Shown: positions 1 through 8,416 of the stretch, in pieces
How the letters are laid out: each line of letters begins with the position of its first letter
Position numbering within the stretch: the first letter of the stretch is position 1
Source: SZUA-38 sp965212525
GTDB lineage: Bacteria > Pseudomonadota > Gammaproteobacteria > Xanthomonadales > SZUA-38
DNA: 64,000 nucleotides
Assembly: GCA_965212525.1 (NCBI GenBank)
Contig: CBDBVC010000032.1
Coordinates: forward strand, 62,001 to 126,000
Reading direction: 5' to 3'
Notes under the pieces: generated by a model
Seen by the model: only the letters and a program-made list of their open reading frames with translations
What the model was told of the DNA's origin: nothing
Databases searched by the model: none
Program-made: the position numbers and the translations under genes

Positions 1-3000
1 CAGGATCCAGACTCGACGTCGTGCCGAGCTGGATGTTGTAGACCACATTTCCGTCGACAACGTCATCATCGGCGCCAGTCACCGTGACGGTCTGAACCTG
101 GTCCCAGTCGGCCGCCGTGAAGGTCAGCATCGCTGTATCCGGTGTGCCCTCTGCGGGTGTGTCACTGAGCAGGGGAATCATCACATCACTGAGCGGCTCG
201 GATTCGAGCACCACCATGAACTGAGCCGTACCGCCCGCTTCGGTGGTCATCAGTCCGGCCAGTGGATTCACATCGATGCCTGTTGCGTCATCATCGATAT
301 TGGTCAGCGTCGGATCATCGACTGCGATACCGTTGTACAGCAGATCTGACGAGGTGGCAGCAGTGACAATCGAGTATCCCACATCACCATCATCAACGGC
401 ATCGTCGACGCCATTGACGATCACGGTTTGCGGAATGTTCCAGTTGAGTGTATTGAACGTCAGCCCGGATACCACCGGCACGCCTTCTGCCGGGTTGTCA
501 GACACCAGAGAAATCATCACATCGGCCAGAGGCTGGGTCTTGAGCGAGACATCGAAGCTGTCGGTCGTGCCATCTTCGCCAGTGAGCAGTCCGAAATTCG
601 GAATCACATCGACACCAACGGTGTCATCATCCAGATTGGTCACCGTCAGCGGTGACAACGGCAATCCGTTGTAGAACGGGTCGGCACTCGATGTCGTCGC
701 AGTGATCATCAGGACCACATCATCGTCATCAATCGGATCATCCACACCCGTCAGCGTGACCGTCTGGGGGATATTCCAGTCACCAGGCGTGAACATCACG
801 TTGGTCGGCGAAACTGTGGTTTCGCCCGAATTGGTACTGGAAAAACTGATAGTGACATTGCTGAGTGGTACCGATGCCAGGCTGACATCAAAGCTGTCCA
901 CCGTGCCGTCTTCCGCCGTGGTAAATGGACCGGCAGGTATCGGTATCACGCCAGCCATGTCATCATCCGTCAACTCGATGTTATCCGTGTCCTCGACCGA
1001 TTCGATGGTTACCGGTGGCCGATTGGTGGACAGGATCTGGATAAACACGTTCTCATCACCCTCGGCAGTCATGTCATCGATTGGGAAGATATCGATGAAT
1101 GCGGAGCTGTTGCCGGCAAAGATGGTCACCGTGCCGCCCAGACTGCTGTAATCGGTGCCTTCCGTGGCGCTGCCAAAGACGCTGTAATCCACATCGACAT
1201 CAACATCCACTGTAATACCGAAGTTCAGCGAGACCTCGAATTGCCCTGGCGTGGACGGTTCGGCTGCATTCAGCAAGCCCGCAATACTGACCGTAGTGGT
1301 ATCCAGGTCGAGATTGTTGACGGCCACATCGAAGGCGTCGAAATTGTTGTAGTCCGGATCCGGACTGCTGGCCGGTTCCAGGATGACCGAGTAGGCAATG
1401 TCGTTGTCGATGACATTGTCATCAACGCCGGTCACAGTCACCACCTGGGGCATGTCCCAGTCGCCAGGGGTGAACTGCAGCATGGCTGTGTCGAGGCTGC
1501 CTTCGGTGGGGTCGGTGTTGGTCAGATTGATGTCAACTGGGCCAATTGGCTGTGAATTGAGCACCACACTGAAACTATCCATATTGCCCGATTCATCGGT
1601 TTCCAGACTCAGCGGCGATACGAGGATGTCAGCAAAATCGTTGTCCTGGTTGAGGCCACTGACATCGGGTGCATCAAATCCGTTATAGACCGGATCTGCC
1701 GAACTGGCGATACCGATGACGATGTCATAGGCCACATCACCATCAATTACCGGATCATCAACACCGGTTACCGTGATGGTCTGAGGCATATTCCAGTTGC
1801 CGGCATCAAACATCACGTTGCTGAGATCGGTCACGGCCTCTCCAGGCGTGTTCGAGCCCAGGTTGATCGATACCGGGCTCAGTGGCTCTGTGGCAAGTTC
1901 GATGGTGAAGCTGTCCATGGCTCCGAACTCATTGGTGAACAAGCCACCACCCGGCACCAGAATGATGCCTGCCAGATCGTCATCCAGATTGATCAGCGGC
2001 TCATCGGGCGGATCAACCAGGCTGTATGCAGGATCGGTCGTGCTGATACCGACCAGCAATGTGTAGGGTACGTCGTCGTCATCAATATCATCGTCCTGAC
2101 CGGTGACCGTGATGGGCTGAGCGATGTTCCAGTTGAGTGAATTGAACACCAGACCAGCTGAGTCCGGCACGCCTTCGCTAGGGTCGTCACTGGCAAATGT
2201 CACAGTAACCGGATTAACCGGCTGTGATGCCAGCTGCACATCAAAGCTCACGGTATCACCGGCTTCATCACTGGCTGTGTCTGGCGAGGTGAGCACCAGA
2301 ATCACGCCGGCAAAGTCATCGTTGAGATTAATCACGCCTACATTGCTGACGGGAATACCGTTGTACTTGCTGTCTGTACTGTTGGCGCTGGTCAGTATGC
2401 TGTAGGGCTGGTCACCGTCATCAACCAGATCGTCGACACCCTGGACATCCACTTGCTGATCGATGTTCCAGTCCAGCGGCGTGAACACCAGGCTGGTGGG
2501 CATCACCGTGCCCTCACCGGCATCAGAGCTGGACAGATTGATGGTGACATTGTTGAGTGGCTCGGTGAACAGCGACACATTGAAAAAGTCCGGTCCGCCG
2601 CCTTCATCCGTGACCAGACCACCACTGGGTACCACACTGACACCAGCAGTGTCGTTATCATCGATATCGACATCAGCCATCATGTTCAGGCTGCTGATGC
2701 CAATAGCCGGATTATCCGTACCCGAGAGTGTGACGGTGACCTGCTCGGTATCTTCGTCGATCAGGTCATCGAATACCGTGATATCAATGAAGGTGTTCTG
2801 GGTATTGAACGGGATGGTGACCGAACCTGACAGCGCCTGATAATCATCGCCAGCCGTGGCCGAACCGGCGATCGAGTAAGAGATAACGGTATCACTGTCG
2901 CTGAGCGTGGGCGTGTCCAGCCTGACCTCGAATCGTCCGTTGGCTGCCGGCTCATTGCCATTGGCGTCATTGAAGATGCTCACCGTATTACCGTCGATGT

Positions 3001-6000
3001 CGATATTGGTCACACTGACATTGACCGGATCGAGGCCGTTGTACAGGCTGTCGGTGGAACTGACCGGTTGAATGTCGACAAATTCGAGCTGGTCACCGTC
3101 GATACGGCTGTCCATTTCACCCCGGACCGTCACAATCTGGGGCAGGTTCCAGTCGGTTGCCGTGAACACCAGATTGGTTGTATCGGTAGTGATTTCCATG
3201 GCATCGGAAGGAAACAGCGGAACACTCACATCATCCAGTGGTTCGGAGGTCAGCTCGACAGAAAAGGTATCCGTGGTGCCTGATTCATCCGTGATCAGTC
3301 CACTCACCGGCATGATGAGGAAACCGGCTGTATCATCATCGGTGATGTTGGCCGACACCTGCTGAACACCCGATTCAGTACCGTTGTTGACGCTGAGGAT
3401 ATCCACATCAATGTTCTCATCATCATCATCGATATCATCATCCAGGGCGGCAATAACGACCTGGCCGGAGGTGCTGCCACTCAAGACAATGATCGAGCTG
3501 CTGTCAGGCAGATAATCGAGACCGTTGTCCGCTGCTCCCGAGAATCCCAGATTGACGATAACGTTCTGTGGCGACGTTGCATCGAGAATTGCCGTGACGG
3601 TCACATTACCGCCGTTCTCCGGCATTGATCCGGCACTGATGTTCAGGCTGACTGCAGGGCCATCGTTGTCAATGATATTCATGACGGCATTCGACTGATC
3701 ACCGAGACCGGCACCGACCGGGTTTACCAGTGCCAGATTGACCGTCTCATTGGTCTCGTCAAACAGATCATCGTTGATCGGGATGGTGCAGAACTTGTCG
3801 GTGCCATCACCATCTGCCCAGTTCAGCATCTGATTGGTCGTGGTGTAATCACTGCCGGCACTGGCTGTACCATTGCTGGTCGAGCAGGTAACAGAGACGA
3901 TGCCGGCAGTCGACCCGATTCGGCGTACGGCGATACTGCTGGTGCCCGCCGCTTCCGATTCGTTGTAACTGGACGACGCAAATTGGAGCACGCTGGCGGC
4001 CAGATCGATGCTGAACATGGCGATGTAGTTATCGACAACGCCATTGTTGCCAGACTGCACGGGGCTGCCTACAAGTGGAAAATCGCCCGATGAGGTATCG
4101 CCGGCGAAAAATACACGATTGAGACCCGCAGACCAGCCCACGCCGTGGCCAAGTTCGGCAGCACTGCCCCCCAGATACGAGGCCGTCGAGCCATTGAACC
4201 TGAGATCTGATGGCAGCGTGATGATGAAGGCATCGCTGCCACCATTCAGTGTGGTGTCATAGGCCGAAGCCGAAGCTGGAAAGTTACTGGAACCGGTTTG
4301 CCCGGTGGCATAGACGCGCCCGTTGTTATCGATGGCGATTCTGTTTCCATCCTCACTTCCCTCGCCACCGACGAAGGTGAAATCAGTCACGGCCATCAAG
4401 TCCAGCTTGAACGAGGCGATGAAGGCATCGGCGAGCCCTTCATTGGTTGACTGAAAGCCACCTCCAGCTCCGGGCAGGCTGGTCGATTGTGTGGATCCGA
4501 TGACGAAGGCCGTATCATCACCAGGCAGCAGGACAAGATCATTGATCTGTTCATTGAAGGTGCCACCGTGATAGCTTGACGCTCGCAGGGTATCCAGGTT
4601 TGGCGAGAACACCGAGATTACAGAATCGCGCATGCCAGCCGCGCCGGTTTGCACGACACCACCCGTAGTGGGGTAACCCCCATTGTCATTATAGCCGGCA
4701 ATGACGATGTCACCGCTGACCGGACCATAGCCAATACTCAGACCGGCATCACTGTTGTCACCACCGATGTATGTGGTGAACTGCAGGTTGAGTGCACCGT
4801 CGAATCCCGCGACGAAGGCATCCACACCACCATTGTTGAACTGATCCCAGGAACTGCCGTTGGTGGGCATGTCGCCCGAGGCCGTTTCTCCGGTAATGTA
4901 GATATCGTTGCCGGGATACACCACGATACCGCGTCCCGCGTCAGTGGCTGATCCACCGATGATGATCGATTCGACAATGCCCGACAGATCCTTGTCGATA
5001 TGGGTCACGAACATGCTGGTACCGGCCGGGTTGCCGTAGGCAGTCGAGAATGGGAAATTTGACGAGCCAGTCTGCCCGGTCACGTAAACCGCACCGGCAT
5101 CATCCACATCCATGCCGTGAATGCGGTCATCATCATCTCCGCCCAGATATATTGCGCTGACAAAGGTTCGGATTTCATCATCCAGCGCCATGACATAGCC
5201 ATCGGTGGAGCCATTGGGACCGCCGCCGGCCCCCGGCAGATCTGCCGACGCGGTAAATCCGGCGACCAGCACGCGATCCTCGTCACTGACCACCAGATCC
5301 TGCACGGTATCGCCGGCACTGCCGCCGTAATAGGTTGACTGCAGCAGGGGGTCAATGATCACGGCATGGGCGGTATCGTACTGACCCAGCCTGAATCCGT
5401 AGCGGTTACTAGCCACGATTGAATAATCCACATCGACTGGCCGTCTGGTGCCGTCGATCACCTGCCAGGCAATCGGCCGACTGAAGGCAATGATTCCGTT
5501 GACTGTTGTCACCGACAGACGATCTGAATCATCGATCGTCAATGGCCTGTGTGTGGTGATGTCGAGCGCGAGATCACTCACATCACTGCCCGGATCAAGC
5601 GTGAACAGTTTCTCGACCGAATCACCCCGGGCCACCAGCACCATGCTGATCCCATCGGCCACCTCGCCCAGGTCGATACGATCATAAGTCGGTAGCTGGC
5701 TGCGCCAACGTGATGGATCCGACCCTCTGAAATAACTGACTCGCGTCGGTGTGACACCACTGCCCTGGACGATGAGCCCATCGGGCTCGTCTGTCACAGC
5801 GCGTTCGGTCACGCGCAATTGTTTGCTGGAGTCAGGATCACTGAGGCTGTAGTAGATCGTCCCGTCGGGATAGACACCCGTGACGCCATTGAATGTCCGG
5901 GTAAAGTAGCGGATATCGGAATAATACTGCCCCGTATTCTCGACGAACGGGACATGAAAGATCGTTGGCTGTGAGTTGCTGGCGTGGAGCGGACTGAAAA

Positions 6001-6100
6001 TCAGCAGGCCCAAGAGTATTATGGCAGACAAAAGTGGATGTGCCGTGTTGAGTCCGCGACAGGAACGAAATGCTCCTGAATGTGTACCTGCTGATTGCAT
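1..6100 (-). CDS. Giant secreted SBBP / Calx-beta repeat surface protein, 3' end outside window
   Basis: The frame is open from ATG 6100 to the left edge, at least 2033 residues, with no stop. The N-terminus has a long signal peptide whose hydrophobic core ends in SPLHA (about residue 40). A domain to about residue 250 resembles those that precede SBBP propellers. From about 250 to 680 there are SBBP repeats of the type YLGG..D....I..D..G.VYVTGQT.SSNFP. Two Calx-beta-like modules follow (about 700-900), then at least eight modules anchored on a W-N pair with DGD and YNG motifs, interrupted by further Calx-beta modules. The protein is very Asp-rich, which suggests Ca2+ binding. It is probably a surface or secreted adhesin; the exact role is not known. 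An alternative in-frame ATG lies at 6133, and the stop upstream of it is at 6172. The C-terminal sorting signal is not in the window, so the secretion route cannot be read. Confidence 0.85.
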   Translation of the reverse strand, partial: MQSAGTHSGAFRSCRGLNTAHPLLSAIILLGLLIFSPLHASNSQPTIFHVPFVENTGQYYSDIRYFTRTFNGVTGVYPDGTIYYSLSDPDSSKQLRVTERAVTDEPDGLIVQGSGVTPTRVSYFRGSDPSRWRSQLPTYDRIDLGEVADGISMVLVARGDSVEKLFTLDPGSDVSDLALDITTHRPLTIDDSDRLSVTTVNGIIAFSRPIAWQVIDGTRRPVDVDYSIVASNRYGFRLGQYDTAHAVIIDPLLQSTYYGGSAGDTVQDLVVSDEDRVLVAGFTASADLPGAGGGPNGSTDGYVMALDDEIRTFVSAIYLGGDDDDRIHGMDVDDAGAVYVTGQTGSSNFPFSTAYGNPAGTSMFVTHIDKDLSGIVESIIIGGSATDAGRGIVVYPGNDIYITGETASGDMPTNGSSWDQFNNGGVDAFVAGFDGALNLQFTTYIGGDNSDAGLSIGYGPVSGDIVIAGYNDNGGYPTTGGVVQTGAAGMRDSVISVFSPNLDTLRASSYHGGTFNEQINDLVLLPGDDTAFVIGSTQSTSLPGAGGGFQSTNEGLADAFIASFKLDLMAVTDFTFVGGEGSEDGNRIAIDNNGRVYATGQTGSSNFPASASAYDTTLNGGSDAFIITLPSDLRFNGSTASYLGGSAAELGHGVGWSAGLNRVFFAGDTSSGDFPLVGSPVQSGNNGVVDNYIAMFSIDLAASVLQFASSSYNESEAAGTSSIAVRRIGSTAGIVSVTCSTSNGTASAGSDYTTTNQMLNWADGDGTDKFCTIPINDDLFDETNETVNLALVNPVGAGLGDQSNAVMNIIDNDGPAVSLNISAGSMPENGGNVTVTAILDATSPQNVIVNLGFSGAADNGLDYLPDSSSIIVLSGSTSGQVVIAALDDDIDDDDENIDVDILSVNNGTESGVQQVSANITDDDTAGFLIMPVSGLITDESGTTDTFSVELTSEPLDDVSVPLFPSDAMEITTDTTNLVFTATDWNLPQIVTVRGEMDSRIDGDQLEFVDIQPVSSTDSLYNGLDPVNVSVTNIDIDGNTVSIFNDANGNEPAANGRFEVRLDTPTLSDSDTVISYSIAGSATAGDDYQALSGSVTIPFNTQNTFIDITVFDDLIDEDTEQVTVTLSGTDNPAIGISSLNMMADVDIDDNDTAGVSVVPSGGLVTDEGGGPDFFNVSLFTEPLNNVTINLSSSDAGEGTVMPTSLVFTPLDWNIDQQVDVQGVDDLVDDGDQPYSILTSANSTDSKYNGIPVSNVGVINLNDDFAGVILVLTSPDTASDEAGDTVSFDVQLASQPVNPVTVTFASDDPSEGVPDSAGLVFNSLNWNIAQPITVTGQDDDIDDDDVPYTLLVGISTTDPAYSLVDPPDEPLINLDDDLAGIILVPGGGLFTNEFGAMDSFTIELATEPLSPVSINLGSNTPGEAVTDLSNVMFDAGNWNMPQTITVTGVDDPVIDGDVAYDIVIGIASSADPVYNGFDAPDVSGLNQDNDFADILVSPLSLETDESGNMDSFSVVLNSQPIGPVDINLTNTDPTEGSLDTAMLQFTPGDWDMPQVVTVTGVDDNVIDNDIAYSVILEPASSPDPDYNNFDAFDVAVNNLDLDTTTVSIAGLLNAAEPSTPGQFEVSLNFGITVDVDVDVDYSVFGSATEGTDYSSLGGTVTIFAGNSSAFIDIFPIDDMTAEGDENVFIQILSTNRPPVTIESVEDTDNIELTDDDMAGVIPIPAGPFTTAEDGTVDSFDVSLASVPLSNVTISFSSTNSGETTVSPTNVMFTPGDWNIPQTVTLTGVDDPIDDDDVVLMITATTSSADPFYNGLPLSPLTVTNLDDDTVGVDVIPNFGLLTGEDGTTDSFDVSLKTQPLADVMISLVSDNPAEGVPVVSGLTFNTLNWNIPQTVIVNGVDDAVDDGDVGYSIVTAATSSDLLYNGIAVDDPTLTNIDDDATGIDVNPLAGLMTTEAGGTAQFMVVLESEPLSDVMIPLLSDTPAEGTPDTAMLTFTAADWDQVQTVTVTGADDDVVDGNVVYNIQLGTTSSLDP

Positions 6101-6172
6101 CTGATACCCCAGTTTGAGATTCACCGGTTGCATGCGTCCTGTAACCGCAGCCGGCAAATACCCCGTCTTTCA

Positions 6173-6491
6173 CCAGAAGACGTGCTTGATGTGAGTTCCT
6201 TCTCATTCAGCAGCAGCCGGGCCAGTATAGCATGCACACCTGTGACAACTCTGCCAGGCCCGGGGACCGAATTGTAAGGATTGTGTGAATTCTGCTGTAG
6301 GTGATCGCAGAATCAGGGCCCTGTTCATCCCAATAACCCCGCCAGATCCGGTACAGACATCACATCACAGTATGTAACGTCTACAGTGGCAAAATAATTT
6401 CAGTTTTTTTTGTCTGGAGTGTGTATTCCCCGTCGATTTTCAGATATTATTCGCCGCCTGAGCAAAATCGCCCAGACACCACAAGACATCA
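6173..6491. other. Intergenic region between surface-protein gene and tRNA-Ser
   Basis: About 320 bases without a convincing gene. It must hold the promoter of the surface-protein gene (reading left) and that of the tRNA gene (reading right). A TATTAT hexamer at 6445-6450 followed by the GC-rich stretch TCGCCGCC resembles a stable-RNA -10 box with a stringent-type discriminator, but no good -35 is visible at the right distance. A T-rich run lies at 6404-6411. Short reading frames here have no recognisable product. Confidence 0.4.
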
Positions 6492-6582
6492 GGAGAGGTG
6501 GCAGAGCGGTTGAATGCACTGGTCTTGAAAACCAGCAAGGGTTAATAGCCCTTCGTGGGTTCGAATCCCACCCTCTCCGCCA
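6492..6582 (+). tRNA. tRNA-Ser (anticodon UGA)
   Basis: A complete class II tRNA of 91 bases including an encoded 3' CCA. The acceptor arms GGAGAGG and CCTCTCC pair, with discriminator G at 6579 and CCA at 6580-6582. The anticodon stem CTGGT/ACCAG encloses the loop CTTGAAA, giving anticodon TGA, which reads UCA and other UCN serine codons. A long variable arm (around AAGGGTTAATAGCCCTT) and the T-loop TTCGAAT fit a serine tRNA. Its last 19 bases are repeated three more times downstream at exact 165-base intervals. The serS gene lies 1.8 kb downstream. Confidence 0.97.
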
Positions 6583-6588
6583 TCATAC

Positions 6589-6615
6589 AAAAGGCCGCAC
6601 TCAGCGGCCTTTTTT
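6589..6615 (+). terminator. Intrinsic terminator after tRNA-Ser (repeat unit 1)
   Basis: The stem AAGGCCGC / GCGGCCTT with loop ACTCA is followed by a run of T. It starts 7 bases after the tRNA CCA and is the natural end of the tRNA transcript. Confidence 0.9.
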
Positions 6616-6753
6616 ATGATTGTGGACAGGTTGATATGGATTCAAACCCTCGTTCGAGCCGAGCACTGCGAATAGCAGTGCGAGACCGCGAACAGGCGAA
6701 GCCTGTGAGAGTGGCCGCAGGCCACGGCAATCCCACCCTCTCCGCCATCATAC

Positions 6754-6780
6754 AAAAGGCCGCACTCAGCGGCCTTTTTT
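6754..6780 (+). terminator. Intrinsic terminator, repeat unit 2
   Basis: An exact copy of the first tRNA terminator displaced by 165 bases, again preceded by a tRNA-Ser 3' tail. Confidence 0.85.
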
Positions 6781-6918
6781 ATGATTGTGGACAGGTTGAT
6801 ATGGATTCAAACCCTCGTTCGAGCCGAGCACTGCGAATAGCAGTGCGAGACCGCGAACAGGCGAAGCCTGTGAGAGTGGCCGCAGGCCACGGCAATCCCA
6901 CCCTCTCCGCCATCATAC

Positions 6919-6945
6919 AAAAGGCCGCACTCAGCGGCCTTTTTT
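6919..6945 (+). terminator. Intrinsic terminator, repeat unit 3
   Basis: The third exact copy of the GGCCGC hairpin plus T-run, displaced by another 165 bases. Confidence 0.85.
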
Positions 6946-7083
6946 ATGATTGTGGACAGGTTGATATGGATTCAAACCCTCGTTCGAGCCGAGCACTGCG
7001 AATAGCAGTGCGAGACCGCGAACAGGCGAAGCCTGTGAGAGTGGCCGCAGGCCACGGCAATCCCACCCTCTCCGCCATCATAC

Positions 7084-7110
7084 AAAAGGCCGCATCAAGC
7101 GGCCTTTTTT
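7084..7110 (+). terminator. Intrinsic terminator, repeat unit 4 (variant loop)
   Basis: The stem AAGGCCGC/GCGGCCTT is retained and the T-run is intact, but the loop has changed from ACTCA to ATCAA. It therefore belongs to the older or diverging end of the array. Confidence 0.85.
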
Positions 7111-7172
7111 ATGATGGCGGACAGGTTGAGCTGGATTCGACCCCTCGTTCGAGCCGAGCGCAGCGAGACCGC

Positions 7173-7652
7173 TGCAGCCAAAGGCTGCGGCAAAAAATCG
7201 TCGGGAACGATTTTTCATGACCGAAGGGAACCCGCAGGGCAACGCACACGGATGTGCGTTGTAATCCCGAGTCACATCTGTGCACCATCCAAACAATGGC
7301 ACCCATATCTAGCAATTCCCATCGAAGCCTCAACGCACAGGTTGATCAGGATTCGCACCCTTGTTCGAGCCGAGCCAAGCGAGACCACGAACAGGCGTAG
7401 CCTGTGAGCAGGCTATTCATGACATCTGACACTTGCTTTATTCGTACTCGCACATCACTGTGCCCAATACCCTTGAGTTTGTTGAAAATGTCACAAACAT
7501 CAGGGTATGGGACAGCCGACCAAGGCAACGAAATCCTGTTCAAAATGATCGTATTTCGATACGATTTGCGATACTGTTTACAGGAACAATTACAAAGACG
7601 GGCTGTCTGACGTCGTAAGGCCTTAACCTGATAATCTGACGAGGTAAAATCA
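7173..7652 (+). other. Gene-free region with diverged repeat remnants and hairpins
   Basis: About 480 bases without a credible gene. It contains a hairpin at 7171-7191 (GCTGCAGCC/GGCTGCGGC), one at 7193-7215 (AAAAATCGT/ACGATTTTT) and a perfect 9-base stem at 7240-7261 (CAACGCACA/TGTGCGTTG). A diverged copy of the repeat spacer lies at about 7338-7412 (caggttgatcaggattcgca, then ttgttcgagccgag), without tRNA tail or terminator. The last 150 bases must contain the yccA promoter; I see no clear -10/-35 pair. The yccA ribosome binding site GAGGT lies at 7641-7645. Confidence 0.6.
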
Positions 7653-8321
7653 ATGGATCACAACCCTTCTGTACAATACTCAGAAGTTTCCGCACTACAA
7701 ACCAACAAGGTATTGCGCAACACCTACATGCTGTTGTCCATGACCCTGCTGTTCAGTGCATTCACAGCCTGGTTGGCAACTGCCATGAACATGCCCATCA
7801 TGAGTCCGTGGATTTTCCTGATTGGCTATTTCGCATTGCTTTTCGGCACCCATGCCGCACGTAACAGCGCATTCGGCATTGTTCTGGTATTCGCGCTTAC
7901 TGGGTTCATCGGCATGTTTCTCGGCCCCATCGTTAACATGGTGTCGACGCAAATGTCCAATGGAACTGAGCTGGTGATGCTGGCACTTGGCGGCACAGGC
8001 GTTATCTTCCTGACCATGTCAGGTATTGCACTGACCACCAAGAAGGACCTGTCGGGAACCATCAAGTTTCTCGGCATCGGTATTCTGGTCGCCTTCATCG
8101 CTGCGATTGCCAACATGTTCTTCCAGATTCCGGCACTCGGACTGGCCATTTCATCGGCATTCATGATTCTCGCCAGTGGCGTCATCATGTGGCAGACACA
8201 GCAGATCGTGCGTGGTGGTGAGACCAACTACATCACAGCGACCGTAACCCTGTACGTGATGATGTACAACATTTTCATGAGCCTGCTGCATCTGCTGATG
8301 GCCTTCATGGGCGAAGACTAG
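7653..8321 (+). CDS. yccA: Bax-inhibitor-1 family membrane protein YccA
   Basis: 222 residues, against about 219 for E. coli YccA, and clearly alike in the N-terminal motif KVLRNTY(M/F)LLS and the C-terminal stretch HGGETNYI.ATV-type (here RGGETNYITATVTLYV). About seven hydrophobic segments fill the protein. YccA belongs to the BI-1/TMBIM family; in E. coli it is an inner-membrane substrate and modulator of the FtsH protease. The start is supported by GAGGT seven bases upstream. It stands alone, converging on serS. Confidence 0.93.
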   Translation: MDHNPSVQYSEVSALQTNKVLRNTYMLLSMTLLFSAFTAWLATAMNMPIMSPWIFLIGYFALLFGTHAARNSAFGIVLVFALTGFIGMFLGPIVNMVSTQMSNGTELVMLALGGTGVIFLTMSGIALTTKKDLSGTIKFLGIGILVAFIAAIANMFFQIPALGLAISSAFMILASGVIMWQTQQIVRGGETNYITATVTLYVMMYNIFMSLLHLLMAFMGED

Positions 8322-8375
8322 CTCGCTGATTCAGAAGACGGGCATGAGAACAATGCCCGCCTGATCTGACCATCC

Positions 8376-8416
8376 AATTGCCTGATCACCACCCGGTGGT
8401 CAGGCAATTTTCGTTT
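8376..8416 (+). terminator. Hairpin between convergent yccA and serS
   Basis: The arms AATTGCCTG (8376-8384) and CAGGCAATT (8401-8409) enclose an inner ACCAC/GTGGT stem, followed by TTTTCGTTTT on the + strand. It can terminate yccA. Its right arm overlaps the serS stop codon, so it may also mark the end of serS. Confidence 0.6.

Larger units (their letters stand above)
6564..7172 (+). repeat. 165 bp tandem array containing tRNA-Ser 3' tails
   Basis: Units start at 6564, 6729, 6894 and 7059, exactly 165 bases apart. The first three units appear identical apart from the bases just before the tail. Each holds the last 19 tRNA bases (aatcccaccctctccgcca), a strong intrinsic terminator, a T-arm-like stretch (ggattcaaaccctcgttcg) and three short hairpins (GCACTGC/GCAGTGC, ACAGGC/GCCTGT, GTGGCC/GGCCAC). 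The fourth unit keeps tail and terminator but its spacer has diverged. The layout closely recalls the tandem repeats after E. coli tyrT, which also begin with the tRNA 3' end. Identity between units indicates recent or maintained duplication. Confidence 0.95.

Noticed and set aside
6564..7172. CRISPR array
   Set aside because: Repeat units are 165 bp, contiguous and identical, without unique spacers, and contain terminators and tRNA tails.
6492..7412. Integration site of a mobile island in the tRNA 3' end
   Set aside because: The duplicated tails look like attachment-site duplications, but no integrase or island genes lie between the copies; only 165-base units with terminators.
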